From positions 682,001 to 746,000 of the forward strand of contig NZ_CP111043.1 of the NCBI RefSeq assembly GCF_026250525.1: a stretch of 64,000 nucleotides of DNA, in the 5' to 3' direction. The position numbers were made by a program, and so were the translations under genes. Origin of the DNA: Chondrinema litorale (GTDB lineage: Bacteria; Bacteroidota; Bacteroidia; Cytophagales; Flammeovirgaceae). Shown here piece by piece: positions 42,202-52,266 of this stretch; position 1 is the first letter of the stretch; each line of letters begins with the position of its first letter. A model generated the notes under the pieces. The model had not been told where the DNA came from. It saw only the letters and a list, made by a program, of their open reading frames with translations, and ran no database searches.

Positions 42202-43653
42202 TTAACCTACACTTCCTTCAAGGCTAATTGCAAGTAGTTTTTGTGCTTCTACTGCAAACTCCATTGGAAGTTGATTAAGTACTTCTTTAGCATATCCATT
42301 TACGATTAGCGCTACTGCTTTTTCAGAATCAATTCCTCTTTGGTTACAATAGAAAATTTGATCTTCACCAATTTTCGATGTAGTAGCTTCATGCTCAACC
42401 TTAGCTGTTTTGTTTTCAACTTCGATATAAGGGAAAGTATGCGCCCCACACTGATCTCCCATTAAAAGAGAGTCACACTGAGAAAAGTTTCTAGCATTTT
42501 CTGCACGCTTCATAATCTTTACCAAACCTCTGTAGCTGTTTTGGCTTTTACCAGCAGAAACACCTTTAGAAACAATACGGCTTTTTGTATTTTTTCCAAT
42601 ATGAATCATTTTGGTTCCAGTATCAGCTTGTTGGTAATTATTTGTAACTGCTACTGAATAAAATTCACCAACAGAATTATCACCTTTTAAAATACAGCTT
42701 GGGTATTTCCAAGTTATTGAAGAGCCTGTTTCAACTTGAGTCCAAGAAATCTTAGAGTTATCACCAAAACACAATCCTCTTTTTGTAACGAAGTTGTAAA
42801 TTCCTCCTTTACCATTCTCATCACCTGGGTACCAGTTTTGAACTGTAGAGTATTTTACTTCAGCATCTTTTGCTGCATATATTTCTACTACCGCTGCGTG
42901 CAATTGGTTTTCGTCTCTCATTGGAGCAGTACAACCTTCCAAATAACTTACATAAGAACCTTCTTCTGCAACAATTAAAGTTCTTTCAAACTGTCCTGTA
43001 TTTGCTGCATTAATTCTAAAATATGTAGAAAGCTCCATCGGACATCTCACTCCCTTAGGAATGTAACAGAAAGATCCGTCGCTAAAGACTGCTGCGTTAA
43101 GAGCTGAAAAGTAATTATCACTTGCAGGTACAACTGACCCAATATATTTTTTAACTAGCTCAGGGTGCTCTTTAACTGCTTCTGAGAATGAACAAAAGAT
43201 AATGCCAAGCTCATTTAAGGTTTCTTTGAATGTAGTTGCTACAGAAACACTATCTATTACAGCATCAACCGCAATACCAGTTAACCTTTTTTGCTCATTA
43301 AGAGAAATACCAAGTTTTTCGAATGTAGCAAGAAGTTCAGGGTCAACTTCTTCTAGGGACTTAGGTCTCACTTTTTGTTTTGGAGCAGAATAATATACAA
43401 TATCCTGATAATTTATCTCAGGAAACTTTACATTAGCCCACTTAGGAGACTTCATGCCTTGCCATAATTTAAATGCCTTTAATCTCCACTCCAACATCCA
43501 CTCAGGCTCCTCTTTCTTAGCAGAGATCATTTTGATAACTGTCTCATCCAACCCTTTAGGCACTTCATCGGTCTCAAAGTCTACTGACCAGCCATGCTCG
43601 TACTCCTTTGATGTAAATTCTTCTAATATCGCGTTATCTTTGTCTGCACTCAT
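42202..43653 (-). CDS. sufB: Fe-S cluster assembly scaffold SufB
   Basis: 483 residues, normal length. The beta-helix core is well conserved: [40 protein letters not shown] (shown in parts: [19 protein letters not shown]), [43 protein letters not shown] and [17 protein letters not shown]. SufB forms the SufBC2D scaffold that assembles Fe-S clusters. Here it is alone: a terminator follows and no sufC, sufD or sufS is adjacent, so the rest of the system must lie elsewhere. Confidence 0.97.
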   Translation of the reverse strand: MSADKDNAILEEFTSKEYEHGWSVDFETDEVPKGLDETVIKMISAKKEEPEWMLEWRLKAFKLWQGMKSPKWANVKFPEINYQDIVYYSAPKQKVRPKSLEEVDPELLATFEKLGISLNEQKRLTGIAVDAVIDSVSVATTFKETLNELGIIFCSFSEAVKEHPELVKKYIGSVVPASDNYFSALNAAVFSDGSFCYIPKGVRCPMELSTYFRINAANTGQFERTLIVAEEGSYVSYLEGCTAPMRDENQLHAAVVEIYAAKDAEVKYSTVQNWYPGDENGKGGIYNFVTKRGLCFGDNSKISWTQVETGSSITWKYPSCILKGDNSVGEFYSVAVTNNYQQADTGTKMIHIGKNTKSRIVSKGVSAGKSQNSYRGLVKIMKRAENARNFSQCDSLLMGDQCGAHTFPYIEVENKTAKVEHEATTSKIGEDQIFYCNQRGIDSEKAVALIVNGYAKEVLNQLPMEFAVEAQKLLAISLEGSVG

Positions 43654-43690
43654 TGAACTCCCTTATTTTATTTAGATTGATACTAAATTA

Positions 43691-43698
43691 CAAAAGTA
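43691..43698 (-). promoter_or_regulatory. sufB: Candidate sufB promoter -7 box
   Basis: The minus strand reads TACTTTTG (TAnnTTTG), giving a leader of about 32 nt. No clear -33 TTTG at 19 bp. The other bases up to 43952 are AT-rich and show no gene. Confidence 0.42.
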
Positions 43699-43952
43699 TA
43701 ACAAAATTTACAGGATTGTGTTCCTGTGTTCATTTTATTTTATCTTTTCACGTGATTTTAACTTAATATTTATAAACTGAAAATCACTATATTAGATAAT
43801 TGATCTAATACTTAAAAGTTAAGATAACGAGTTAAAAGCAAAAGCCAAAATAACTTTTTTAATAATCATATAAACTTAATTTATCTCCCAATCGCTAGTT
43901 AATTAGCATTTTTCAATCTACTTCAAATAAAATTTTTAACATTAACCAGAAT

Positions 43953-45260
43953 ATGTCATTCAAAAAAAATCAAAAAAAAGTAATAAACGGATGGTGTTTA
44001 TACGATTGGGCCAATTCTGTTTATACACTTACCATTTCTTCTACAATTTTCCCTGTTTATTATAATCAAATGACTAGAAGCGCCTTTAATGGCGATCTTG
44101 TCACTTTTTTTGGATTTCAAATAGAAAACACTGTTCTATATTCTTACTCTTTATCATTCTCATTTCTTGTAATTGTGCTTATTGCGCCTATACTTTCTGG
44201 TATTGCAGATTATGGTGGAATGAAGAAAACCATGATGAAAATCTTCACATTTATTGGTGCATTTTCATGTATCGCCTTATTCTTTTTTGATGGAAAAAAT
44301 ATTGAGTGGGGTATTATTTTTTGTATGTTAGCTAGTTTGGGCTGGGCCGGTTCACTTGTATTTTATAATGCATTTTTACCTGAAATTGCCACAGAAGACA
44401 AATTTGATACAATTAGCGCCAAAGGTTTTGCAATGGGTTATATCGGTAGTGTACTTCAGTTAGTTGCAAGCTTGGTTATTTTAATGAAACCAGAATGGTT
44501 CGGAATTGAATCAGACACCTTCCCCGCAAAATTTTCTTTCCTTACTGTGGGTATTTGGTGGATCGTATTTTCTCAAATTTCTTTTTACTTTCTCCCAAAT
44601 AATATACACGAAAGAAAGATTAATAAAGAACATATCTTTAATAAAGGATTTAATGAGCTAAAAAAGGTTTATTATCAAGTACAAAAAAACGATTCGATAA
44701 AACGCTATTTAATAGCCTTTTTCTTTTACAATAGTGGAGTACAAACTGTAATGCTTTTAGCTGCTACTTTTGGCGAGAAAGCTTTATCTCTTAAAGCAGA
44801 TAATCTTATTCTAACTATATTAATTATTCAATTGGTAGCTATTCCGGGAGCGTATTTGTTTGCAAAATTATCTGAGTGGAAAGGAAATCGATTTTCTCTA
44901 ATCGTTATGGTAGTTATTTGGATTTTCGCCTGTCTAGATGCATATATTCTCCAAACACATAATGAATTTTATATTCTTGCTTTTTTTGTTGGCTTGGTAA
45001 TGGGCGGGATTCAATCGCTTTCAAGATCAACTTATTCGAAATTAATTCCAGAAGATACCATCGATACAGCGTCTTATTTTAGTTTTTACGATGTAACTGA
45101 AAAAACCTCAATTGTAATAGGCACATTTAGCTATGGAGCTATAGAACAGTTAACTGGAAATATGAGAAATAGCGCACTTTTTCTTGTTCTTTTCTTTACT
45201 ATTGGATTATATTTCTTGTACACATTCAAAATGAAGCAGCAAAGAAGTTTAGCAGTTTAA
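43953..45260 (+). CDS. UMF1/Atg22-like MFS transporter
   Basis: 435 residues with about 12 transmembrane helices. The N-terminal INGWCLYDWANSVYTLTISSTIFPVYY is the hallmark of the UMF1 (Atg22-like) MFS group; other typical pieces are GWAGSLVFYNAFLPEIA, KGFAMGYIGSVLQL and GLVMGGIQSLSRSTYSKLIPE. Fungal Atg22 exports amino acids from vacuoles; the substrate of bacterial members is unknown. Monocistronic, ending 1 bp before the convergent peptidase gene. Confidence 0.88.
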   Translation: MSFKKNQKKVINGWCLYDWANSVYTLTISSTIFPVYYNQMTRSAFNGDLVTFFGFQIENTVLYSYSLSFSFLVIVLIAPILSGIADYGGMKKTMMKIFTFIGAFSCIALFFFDGKNIEWGIIFCMLASLGWAGSLVFYNAFLPEIATEDKFDTISAKGFAMGYIGSVLQLVASLVILMKPEWFGIESDTFPAKFSFLTVGIWWIVFSQISFYFLPNNIHERKINKEHIFNKGFNELKKVYYQVQKNDSIKRYLIAFFFYNSGVQTVMLLAATFGEKALSLKADNLILTILIIQLVAIPGAYLFAKLSEWKGNRFSLIVMVVIWIFACLDAYILQTHNEFYILAFFVGLVMGGIQSLSRSTYSKLIPEDTIDTASYFSFYDVTEKTSIVIGTFSYGAIEQLTGNMRNSALFLVLFFTIGLYFLYTFKMKQQRSLAV

Positions 45261-45261
45261 T

Positions 45262-46197
45262 TTACTTCTGCCCTCTTGATTGCAAAACATTAGCCTCTTC
45301 ATTCGGGGAGTTGAACAGGTTACCACCCTTTTCGACTTCCTGAGCTATTAAGTTTGAGTTTTGCAGTAACCAAAATTTCCAGTCGTGCTCTATTGCATTT
45401 ACACCACCGGGGTATAACAATTCCACTGCATTATATGCATTTTTAGTATCATATTGATTTGCTACCATATAATTCAGCATTTTACCCACAATTTCAGCAC
45501 CTTCGGGTTTAGAAAAAATAAAATATATCAAAGACCAACCTATAGTTCTTGATTGATACACATTTTCTTTTCCATCATTTTCTTTCCACTCTTTATTACT
45601 AAACTCCAAATAATCTGATAAAGAAAGCATTTCATTTTTTATCAACCACTCTCTGCATCTTTCAAGCTTTGTCACATTGGGCTGTACTTTAATACTTTCT
45701 AATTCAATTTCCAGATTCTCAAAATATTCAGAAAGGCCTTCATTAATCCAGAGAGGTCTTTTTTTAAAGGCTTGATGTTTATCACCAACCAAATTACCTA
45801 CTAATAAATGACTTACTTCGTGACAAATATCTTTTAATAGAACTTCAGCATTTTTCCGCTTCCAAACTACTGCTTCATCAAACTTTGATGAGTAAAAGGC
45901 ACCGTCTGTTGTACTTCTTGAAAAACCGAGCTGATAAATTTTGTAGGAATAATAATCGCCAAAAATTCTTAACTTAATTTTTAGGTCTTTGCTAAACTGT
46001 AAGCCTAATCTATTTTTATAATAATGATGCAAAAAGGTGATAGCATTTTTAATTTTCAATGCTTCTGCTTCATTAGGCTTGTATCCCTCATAGGCTATTT
46101 TAATATTAGGTGTTGAGTCAATACTGGAAGCAAGTCCAATTTGAATACAGCAAATTAGCCAAATACAAAAAATTAATATTGATCTGGATGTCAGCAA
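45262..46197 (-). CDS. Secreted gluzincin metallopeptidase-like protein
   Basis: 311 residues with a signal peptide (about 1-23, ending GLASS). The zinc motif HEVSH is at 126-130 and the third ligand Glu153 is in INEGLSEYFE, giving HExxH-x22-E; this places it near the peptidase MA/M1-like gluzincins. WRIYQSRTIGWSLIYFI-like helices complete the domain. Likely periplasmic; substrate unknown. It is convergent with the MFS gene (1 bp between stops) and divergent from the histidine kinase gene. Confidence 0.8.
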   Translation of the reverse strand: MLTSRSILIFCIWLICCIQIGLASSIDSTPNIKIAYEGYKPNEAEALKIKNAITFLHHYYKNRLGLQFSKDLKIKLRIFGDYYSYKIYQLGFSRSTTDGAFYSSKFDEAVVWKRKNAEVLLKDICHEVSHLLVGNLVGDKHQAFKKRPLWINEGLSEYFENLEIELESIKVQPNVTKLERCREWLIKNEMLSLSDYLEFSNKEWKENDGKENVYQSRTIGWSLIYFIFSKPEGAEIVGKMLNYMVANQYDTKNAYNAVELLYPGGVNAIEHDWKFWLLQNSNLIAQEVEKGGNLFNSPNEEANVLQSRGQK

Positions 46198-46429
46198 AAT
46201 TAGATTGATTTAAAGGACTTTAATTTAAGCAAAATTGTGAATACCACAAAACACAAGTAATATTTACCTCATTCATAATGCTTAAAACAGCTTTTGAATT
46301 GTAAAAAAACACATTCATCTTACTAATAGTGTCCATGTAATAGAATGATGTTTTTTAGCTACTAAAAAGTATAATAAAAGATTCGATATGAAGTAAAGAG
46401 TAACATCATGTTTTAATGTGTAACAATTC

Positions 46430-48835
46430 ATGAAAAAAAAGTTACTCTTTTATATATTATTTTTCAATATTTTTCTGGCAAACGCTTCATCAAATGGCAA
46501 CCTCAATGTTGTTGAAGCATTTGTTATTGAAAATGAGGAAGACAACTATAATCATTTAGAAACCTACCTCTATTGTTTAGTAGATAGCACTAATTCGATT
46601 GTAGTTGAAGACATTCTCAATAGTCAATACAATTTTGTCCCCCATAATCAGCTATTTGAAACCCAAAAAGCTAACCCAGATTATGCATTATGGGGCTATA
46701 TCAGACTGGTAAACCCTAAGCGACATAAAATAAAAACCATTCTCAATACATCTTCAATAGGCACAAACTATGTGGATGTTTACTACAGAGATATAGATGG
46801 GAACCTAATCCATAAGAAAACTGGCGAATATGTTCCTTATGATGAAAAAGACATTAAAAACTCTAGAAGCAATAAAGTAAACCTCGAAATTTCTGCAGGT
46901 ACTTATATTGATGTATACTTTCGTATAAAAAATAAAGATAATAGAACACCAAGATTTCAAATCTCTTTAGAATCTAACAATAGTTTTCACAGAAGTATAG
47001 AATCTCGAAATATCTTCCAAGGAGTGTTTTTAGGAGTGATATCGATAATGGTTCTTTACAATTTCTTTCTCTATTTTTTTAGTAAAGACAAAGCCTACAT
47101 CTACTATGCAATGTATATTGCAAGTACCATCTTCTATTTTATTTACCATTATGGTTTTGCTTTAACAACTTTTGCACAAGATATACCTGAGCTCAATGCC
47201 TATATTTATGTATTTACCGGAGTTGCAACTGTCTATTTCTTTCAGTTTATCAGAAAGTTTATGGATACAGCTCAGCTTATACCTGTATGGGATAAGATAT
47301 TACTTTGGGTTATTAGGATAAGATCGAGCATTATTGTTTTAGAACTAAGTATTCTTGCAACCACATTTAATTACGATTTGGTTGCCTCAATTAGCACAAA
47401 CACTTTATTAATAATAGTACTTTTCTCAAGCGTACTATTAATAGTATTGCTAAAAACCAGAAGTAGCATTGCATTATATCTGATTTTTGGAACCATGTCT
47501 TTAAAAATCATGGCATTGGTTGCTACTTATCTTCTGTATTATTGGGAAATCAGCAATGCAATTGGCTTTATACAATTAGGTATTATTCTAGAAATACTTC
47601 TTTTCTCACTTGGTCTTGGGTATCGCTTTAAGATTAATGATGAGCAAAGAATTATAGATCAACAAAAATTGATACAACAGCTACAAGATAGCGAGAAGAA
47701 AAGAACACAGCTTAACAAAGAGCTGGAGCACATTAACCATGAGTTAGAAGGTAAAGTACAAGAAAGAACTGAAAAAATCAGAGAACACCAACAGGAAATA
47801 GCTATACAGGCAAAAGAACTGGTTGAAATGAACTGGGAGCTTTATGAAAAAAATGACAGACTCTATAAAATCAATTACGATATGGAGCTGGCTAATAAAG
47901 CACTCAAATCTAAAAATAAAGAGCTTGAAATTCTGAATGAAAAACTGAATAAAACATTAGCACAATTGAAGGCTGCTCAGGTACAATTAATTCAATCTGA
48001 AAAAATGGCATCTGTCGGTTTGCTAACAGCAGGTATCGCCCATGAAATAAACAACCCTATCAACTTTGTTTATGCTGGTGCAGATACTTTACAAATGGTA
48101 CTAAAAGATTTAATGGAGGTTTTAGACCAATACGATAAAATCACTCCGGAAAACAGTTATGATGAGATTGTTTCATTCTTAGAAGATATGAAACGCCTCA
48201 AAAACGATCTCGAGTTCGAAGAAAACAAAGAAGACGCTTATAACTTATTAAACGACATTAGAGAAGGAGCTGAAAGAACCGCCGAAATTGTTAGAGGCTT
48301 AAGGGTATTTTCAAGACTTGATGAAGACGAATTAAAAACTGCCAATATCCACGATGGAATAGAATCTACGCTTACACTCTTAAGAAACCAGATAAAAACC
48401 AGTATAGAAGTAGTTAAAGAGTATGATAAAAACATGCCACCTGTAGAATGCTATCCTGGACAGTTAAACCAAGTATTCATGAATATTTTGGTTAATGCAG
48501 TTCATGCTATTAAAGATGGACCTAATAACGAAATAGGCAAAATCTCAATCAAGACTGTCGCACATTCTATGGTACTTGCAGATAAGTATGCAGATATTGC
48601 TGATGATGGTTATCTGGAAATAATCATAGAAGACAATGGTAATGGCATTCCAGAAGATGTTCAAGAAAGAATATTTGAGCCCTTCTACACTACTAAACAA
48701 GTTGGTGAAGGAACAGGACTAGGACTTTCAATTAGTCATAGCATTATACAAAAACACAATGGCGATATTAAGCTTGAAAGTGAAACCGGAAAAGGAGCCC
48801 GTTTTATTATTAAGTTACCCATAAAACAGGCTTAA
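46430..48835 (+). CDS. 7TMR-DISM sensor histidine kinase
   Basis: 801 residues. After a signal peptide (1-19) comes a 7TMR-DISMED2-type periplasmic sensing domain (about 25-185), seven transmembrane helices (about 190-400) and a long coiled coil (about 405-530). The dimerisation helix has phospho-accepting His538 in GIAHEINNP. The HATPase domain (about 655-800) has N box NILVNAVHAI, G1 EDNGNGIPEDV, F box IFEPFYTTK and G2 GTGLGLSIS. The periplasmic fold is a jelly roll that often binds carbohydrate. No response regulator is adjacent; the receiver-only protein at 28859 is a distant candidate. Confidence 0.93.
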   Translation: MKKKLLFYILFFNIFLANASSNGNLNVVEAFVIENEEDNYNHLETYLYCLVDSTNSIVVEDILNSQYNFVPHNQLFETQKANPDYALWGYIRLVNPKRHKIKTILNTSSIGTNYVDVYYRDIDGNLIHKKTGEYVPYDEKDIKNSRSNKVNLEISAGTYIDVYFRIKNKDNRTPRFQISLESNNSFHRSIESRNIFQGVFLGVISIMVLYNFFLYFFSKDKAYIYYAMYIASTIFYFIYHYGFALTTFAQDIPELNAYIYVFTGVATVYFFQFIRKFMDTAQLIPVWDKILLWVIRIRSSIIVLELSILATTFNYDLVASISTNTLLIIVLFSSVLLIVLLKTRSSIALYLIFGTMSLKIMALVATYLLYYWEISNAIGFIQLGIILEILLFSLGLGYRFKINDEQRIIDQQKLIQQLQDSEKKRTQLNKELEHINHELEGKVQERTEKIREHQQEIAIQAKELVEMNWELYEKNDRLYKINYDMELANKALKSKNKELEILNEKLNKTLAQLKAAQVQLIQSEKMASVGLLTAGIAHEINNPINFVYAGADTLQMVLKDLMEVLDQYDKITPENSYDEIVSFLEDMKRLKNDLEFEENKEDAYNLLNDIREGAERTAEIVRGLRVFSRLDEDELKTANIHDGIESTLTLLRNQIKTSIEVVKEYDKNMPPVECYPGQLNQVFMNILVNAVHAIKDGPNNEIGKISIKTVAHSMVLADKYADIADDGYLEIIIEDNGNGIPEDVQERIFEPFYTTKQVGEGTGLGLSISHSIIQKHNGDIKLESETGKGARFIIKLPIKQA

Positions 48836-48841
48836 ATTCTT

Positions 48842-50167
48842 CTACTCGCTATCTTTGTAAGCTGCATTTTCAATTTTAATTACGATAGGATTAGGCCATT
48901 GATAGTTATTATAAATTCTTTGTGCACGCATTACACTAACTAACAATCCTCTATCTGTTGGCACACAAAATGGTGTTGCGTCTTTATCTGGCTGATAGTT
49001 TACAATTTTACCTGCATGGCCAAGTACACTTACTTTTGTTTGGGCATTTCCTTGCAAACTTTTAATTAAAAACTCCTTTCTTTCACCATGTTTTAATGTT
49101 TCATCTGTGAGAAAGGCATATACAGTAGATGGTGTTTCTTCAGATTTTACAAACCAGAAATTATTTTCTTTTATAATATCAAAAGGTATTACCCCATATA
49201 ATGCTTCATGATTTACTAAATTCCAAAGGGCTGCTTCTCTTAATCTGTCATCTTGTTCCTGTGGAATTTCTCCATAAGGATCAGGACCTACATTCATCAA
49301 CAGGTTTCCTCCTTTTGCTCTAATCTCAATCAACATATTGATAATGTCTGTTCCACTTTTGTAAGATTCATTTGTAGGTTTATACTGCCATTGTGTGCCC
49401 ATGGTAAAACAAGCTTCCCATGGCCCGGGAATTGGTGAATTAGGTAAGTTTTGCTCAGGTGTTTCCATCCCTCCTCTTGTTACAACTAAATCTGGATCAA
49501 TATCCCAAGCATGCACAGCCAATAGATTACTCTGTTCATCCATTCCATCAATAAACAAAATATCAATCTTGCCATATTGAGTAAGCATTTCTTTTAATTG
49601 CTTTTTATCATAATCCATTAACTCCTTATTATTGCTAATCAATACCTTTTCATCTTTCCTACTTACAGGAATTCCTTGATTATGAATAAAGTAGAAATCA
49701 TCAGGAGAAAAATATAAGCCAATAGCTATTCCTTGTTTTCTAAAAGCATCTATAATTTCTTTTGTAACATCCTTTCCAAAAGGAGTATTCATTATGCTAA
49801 AATCTGTGGTTTTAGTATCATACATACAAAAACCTGAATGATGTTTTGCTGTAAATACTACATACTTCATCCCTGCTAATTTTGCTAATGCTGCCCAATC
49901 GTCAGGATTAAATTTATGAGGATTAAAAGTTGTTGGCAGATTTTTAATATAAAAATCAATATAATCTTCAGAAGCACCAACCATTGAATGGCTTATTACT
50001 GATCCAACCTGAGCATCTAAACTCCAATGTATAAACATTCCAAAACCTAAAGAAGAAAACCATGCTTCTCTTTCTGGTTTATTTCGCTTGATTTTTATTT
50101 GTGCAGTTAAATTTGATGATATCGCAAAAATCATCAGGCAGGAAAATATGAATAATTTGAGATTCAT
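48842..50167 (-). CDS. Secreted alpha-L-fucosidase, GH29
   Basis: 441 residues with a signal peptide (1-22, ending LTAQ). GH29 barrel: GMFIHWS (His47), YVVFTAKHHSGFCMYDTKTT, GLYFSPDD and the nucleophile Asp207 in IDILFIDG. A C-terminal beta domain (about 340-441) follows. It retains the fucose-release chemistry of the family; the acid/base residue is not obvious from sequence. It probably removes fucose from algal fucans or glycoproteins in the periplasm. No SusCD pair or other glycan genes are adjacent. It ends 6 bp from the convergent histidine kinase stop. Confidence 0.92.
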   Translation of the reverse strand: MNLKLFIFSCLMIFAISSNLTAQIKIKRNKPEREAWFSSLGFGMFIHWSLDAQVGSVISHSMVGASEDYIDFYIKNLPTTFNPHKFNPDDWAALAKLAGMKYVVFTAKHHSGFCMYDTKTTDFSIMNTPFGKDVTKEIIDAFRKQGIAIGLYFSPDDFYFIHNQGIPVSRKDEKVLISNNKELMDYDKKQLKEMLTQYGKIDILFIDGMDEQSNLLAVHAWDIDPDLVVTRGGMETPEQNLPNSPIPGPWEACFTMGTQWQYKPTNESYKSGTDIINMLIEIRAKGGNLLMNVGPDPYGEIPQEQDDRLREAALWNLVNHEALYGVIPFDIIKENNFWFVKSEETPSTVYAFLTDETLKHGERKEFLIKSLQGNAQTKVSVLGHAGKIVNYQPDKDATPFCVPTDRGLLVSVMRAQRIYNNYQWPNPIVIKIENAAYKDSE

Positions 50168-50248
50168 TTCTTTACAGTCTATTGATTAAATATTTCTTCT
50201 TCTCATAATGCTAAAGAAAATTCTTTAAACTGTGTAAAAATCCTTACA

Positions 50249-50256
50249 TATCTTTG
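50249..50256 (+). promoter_or_regulatory. Candidate -7 box for the GT39 gene
   Basis: TATCTTTG matches TAnnTTTG and would give a leader of about 26 nt. The -33 region reads TTTAAA rather than TTTG, so the match is partial. Confidence 0.4.
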
Positions 50257-50287
50257 CTAAATCAGATTAATTAACCGCTTAATATCG

Positions 50288-51865
50288 ATGCGAGAAGAAA
50301 TCCAACTTCAAAAACAATATATAATATTTGCTTTTCTACTAATTCTTGGAGGGCTATTTATAAACATGGGCAGCCATCCTCTTTACCACGAAGAACCCCG
50401 CAGAGCTATGATAGCGTGGGAAATGCTGCAACATCATCAGTGGTTTACACCTACTGTATCAGGCGAGTTTTATTACAAAAAACCAGCATTTTATAACTGG
50501 CTAATAGCAGGAGTTTATAGCATCTTTGGAGTGAGTGAATTTAGTTCAAGACTATTATCTCAACTGGCATTTATTGGCTTGGCATTTATTGGCTTTTTAG
50601 CCGGCAAAAGATATGTAAACACAAACTTTGGCATTTGGAATGCGCTTCTTATGCTTTCTTGCGTTGATATCGTTTTTTACTTTAGTGTAACTGGCGCTGA
50701 GATTGATCTGGTGTTTTCATTCATCATTGCATCAATGGTATATCTACTATTTAAGTTTTATGATGATGAAAAGTATCTTTTAATGTTTACTGTTGGCTAT
50801 ACATTGGCCGCCATTGGAACACTTACTAAATCTCTACCTGCCATTGCATTTGTAGGTCTTACTGTATTGATCTTGTTCTATTACCATAAAGATTTAAAAA
50901 GGCTTTTTTCCAAAGAACATTTCTTAGGCATAGCAATTTACCTATTAATTGTAGGCGGATACTTTTACATTCATATCAGTAAAAATCCATCAGGTTTAGA
51001 AGGATACATAAGTGATATGTGGAAAGATTCTAGTGAGCGGACAGTATTAGAAAAAAGCTATACTAAACTTATTGTACATTTAATCTCTTTCCCGTTTGAG
51101 GTAATAAAAAATGTGCTGCCGGCAGGGCTTTTGGTTCTTTTCTGTTTAAAAAGAGATTTTATAAAAAAAGTCAAAGAAAATAAGTTTGTGAAATATAGTT
51201 TCTTCTTTCTAATTGCCAACTTACCATTATACTATATTTCTCCAGGAGCAAGATCGAGATATACTTACATGTTCTTTCCTTTTATCGTATTTATTCTGGC
51301 ATATTTTTACTTTCAAGTAGAAGATAAAAATTCGCTTTTCGAAAAGATACTAAAAACGATTGCAACCATACTATCCATTCTGTTACCACTCACTTTTATT
51401 GTACTTATTTTCTTACCTCAAGGAGAATTTATATCTAATTTACCATTTAAAATGGCCTTGTTAGCAGCAATGGGAGCAGTTATAGCATGGTGGCATATCA
51501 AAAAGAAAATACATTTTATGCTGGCATTTGTAATGATGATTGCCTTAGCCAGAATCGGATTCGACTTTACAGTAATTCCATACAGAGCTGCATTTTCTTC
51601 ACAAAGAGTTGATAAGGATGATGCACTCGCAATGAGTGAAATTACCCAAAACAACATTGTTAAGGTGTACAAAGACACTCAAATTTCTCTAACAACCATC
51701 TACTACTTCCAACTTTTTAACAATAGAATACTACAGGTATCAGAAGATATCCAACCCGGCGATTTGGTAATACTAGATGTAAAATATAGCAACAACCTCA
51801 ATTACGAAGAGCTTTATCGCTTTCAGTATCAAGACGAAGAAATGTTACTGGCAATAATAAAATAA
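50288..51865 (+). CDS. GT39/ArnT-like membrane glycosyltransferase
   Basis: 525 residues. A GT-C fold with about 11-12 transmembrane helices; the first periplasmic loop carries the acidic pair in HPLYHEEPRRAMIAWEML, the ArnT/PMT hallmark for metal or lipid-sugar binding, and YYKKPAFYNWLIAGVYSIFG follows. These enzymes transfer a sugar from a polyprenyl-phosphate donor to lipid A, protein or another acceptor on the periplasmic face. The C-terminal soluble region is about 430-525. Acceptor unknown. Its stop directly abuts the convergent PspB-like gene (no spacer). Confidence 0.88.
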   Translation: MREEIQLQKQYIIFAFLLILGGLFINMGSHPLYHEEPRRAMIAWEMLQHHQWFTPTVSGEFYYKKPAFYNWLIAGVYSIFGVSEFSSRLLSQLAFIGLAFIGFLAGKRYVNTNFGIWNALLMLSCVDIVFYFSVTGAEIDLVFSFIIASMVYLLFKFYDDEKYLLMFTVGYTLAAIGTLTKSLPAIAFVGLTVLILFYYHKDLKRLFSKEHFLGIAIYLLIVGGYFYIHISKNPSGLEGYISDMWKDSSERTVLEKSYTKLIVHLISFPFEVIKNVLPAGLLVLFCLKRDFIKKVKENKFVKYSFFFLIANLPLYYISPGARSRYTYMFFPFIVFILAYFYFQVEDKNSLFEKILKTIATILSILLPLTFIVLIFLPQGEFISNLPFKMALLAAMGAVIAWWHIKKKIHFMLAFVMMIALARIGFDFTVIPYRAAFSSQRVDKDDALAMSEITQNNIVKVYKDTQISLTTIYYFQLFNNRILQVSEDIQPGDLVILDVKYSNNLNYEELYRFQYQDEEMLLAIIK

Positions 51866-52147
51866 TTAATAGTTTTGCTTGAACCTGTGAGAACGCTCTC
51901 GCAGGTTCTCCTCTTCCATAAATGATTTGAGTTTTAGTAAGTCTGAGTCACTTACGATTAACTCTAAATTTTCAAGCCTCGATCTTAACTCCAAATTTTC
52001 TTCTTGAAGCTCGATCAAAATTTTTCTTTCTGACCCATCTAAAGTACCACTTTTCATTTTCATACTTTTGGCTTTTAGATAGGTAAAGCTAAAGATTGCA
52101 GATAATGGTATTCCAAACACCATAATAATCGCGATAATATCTTCCAT
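51866..52147 (-). CDS. PspB-like small membrane protein, paralogue of 33588-33899
   Basis: The ATG at 52147 gives 93 residues; a GTG 33 bp upstream adds an unlikely lead. A transmembrane helix (DIIAIIMVFGIPLSAIFSF) is followed by a coiled coil with LQEENLELRSRLENLELIVSD, close to LKSRIENLELIASD of the paralogue. It therefore shares the PspB-like layout and may respond to membrane stress. Unlike the paralogue, it is alone, convergent with the glycosyltransferase with zero spacing, and has no operon partner. Function unproven. Confidence 0.68.
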   Translation of the reverse strand: MEDIIAIIMVFGIPLSAIFSFTYLKAKSMKMKSGTLDGSERKILIELQEENLELRSRLENLELIVSDSDLLKLKSFMEEENLRERSHRFKQNY

Positions 52148-52266
52148 GGATAAATAATTGATTTCATTAAAACTTACCACTTTGACATCATCACTTTAAT
52201 TGTGGTTACAATAAATCTGGAAAAAAAATCAAATTTTATTAGCTGAGTAAAACTGGAGGATTTTGA

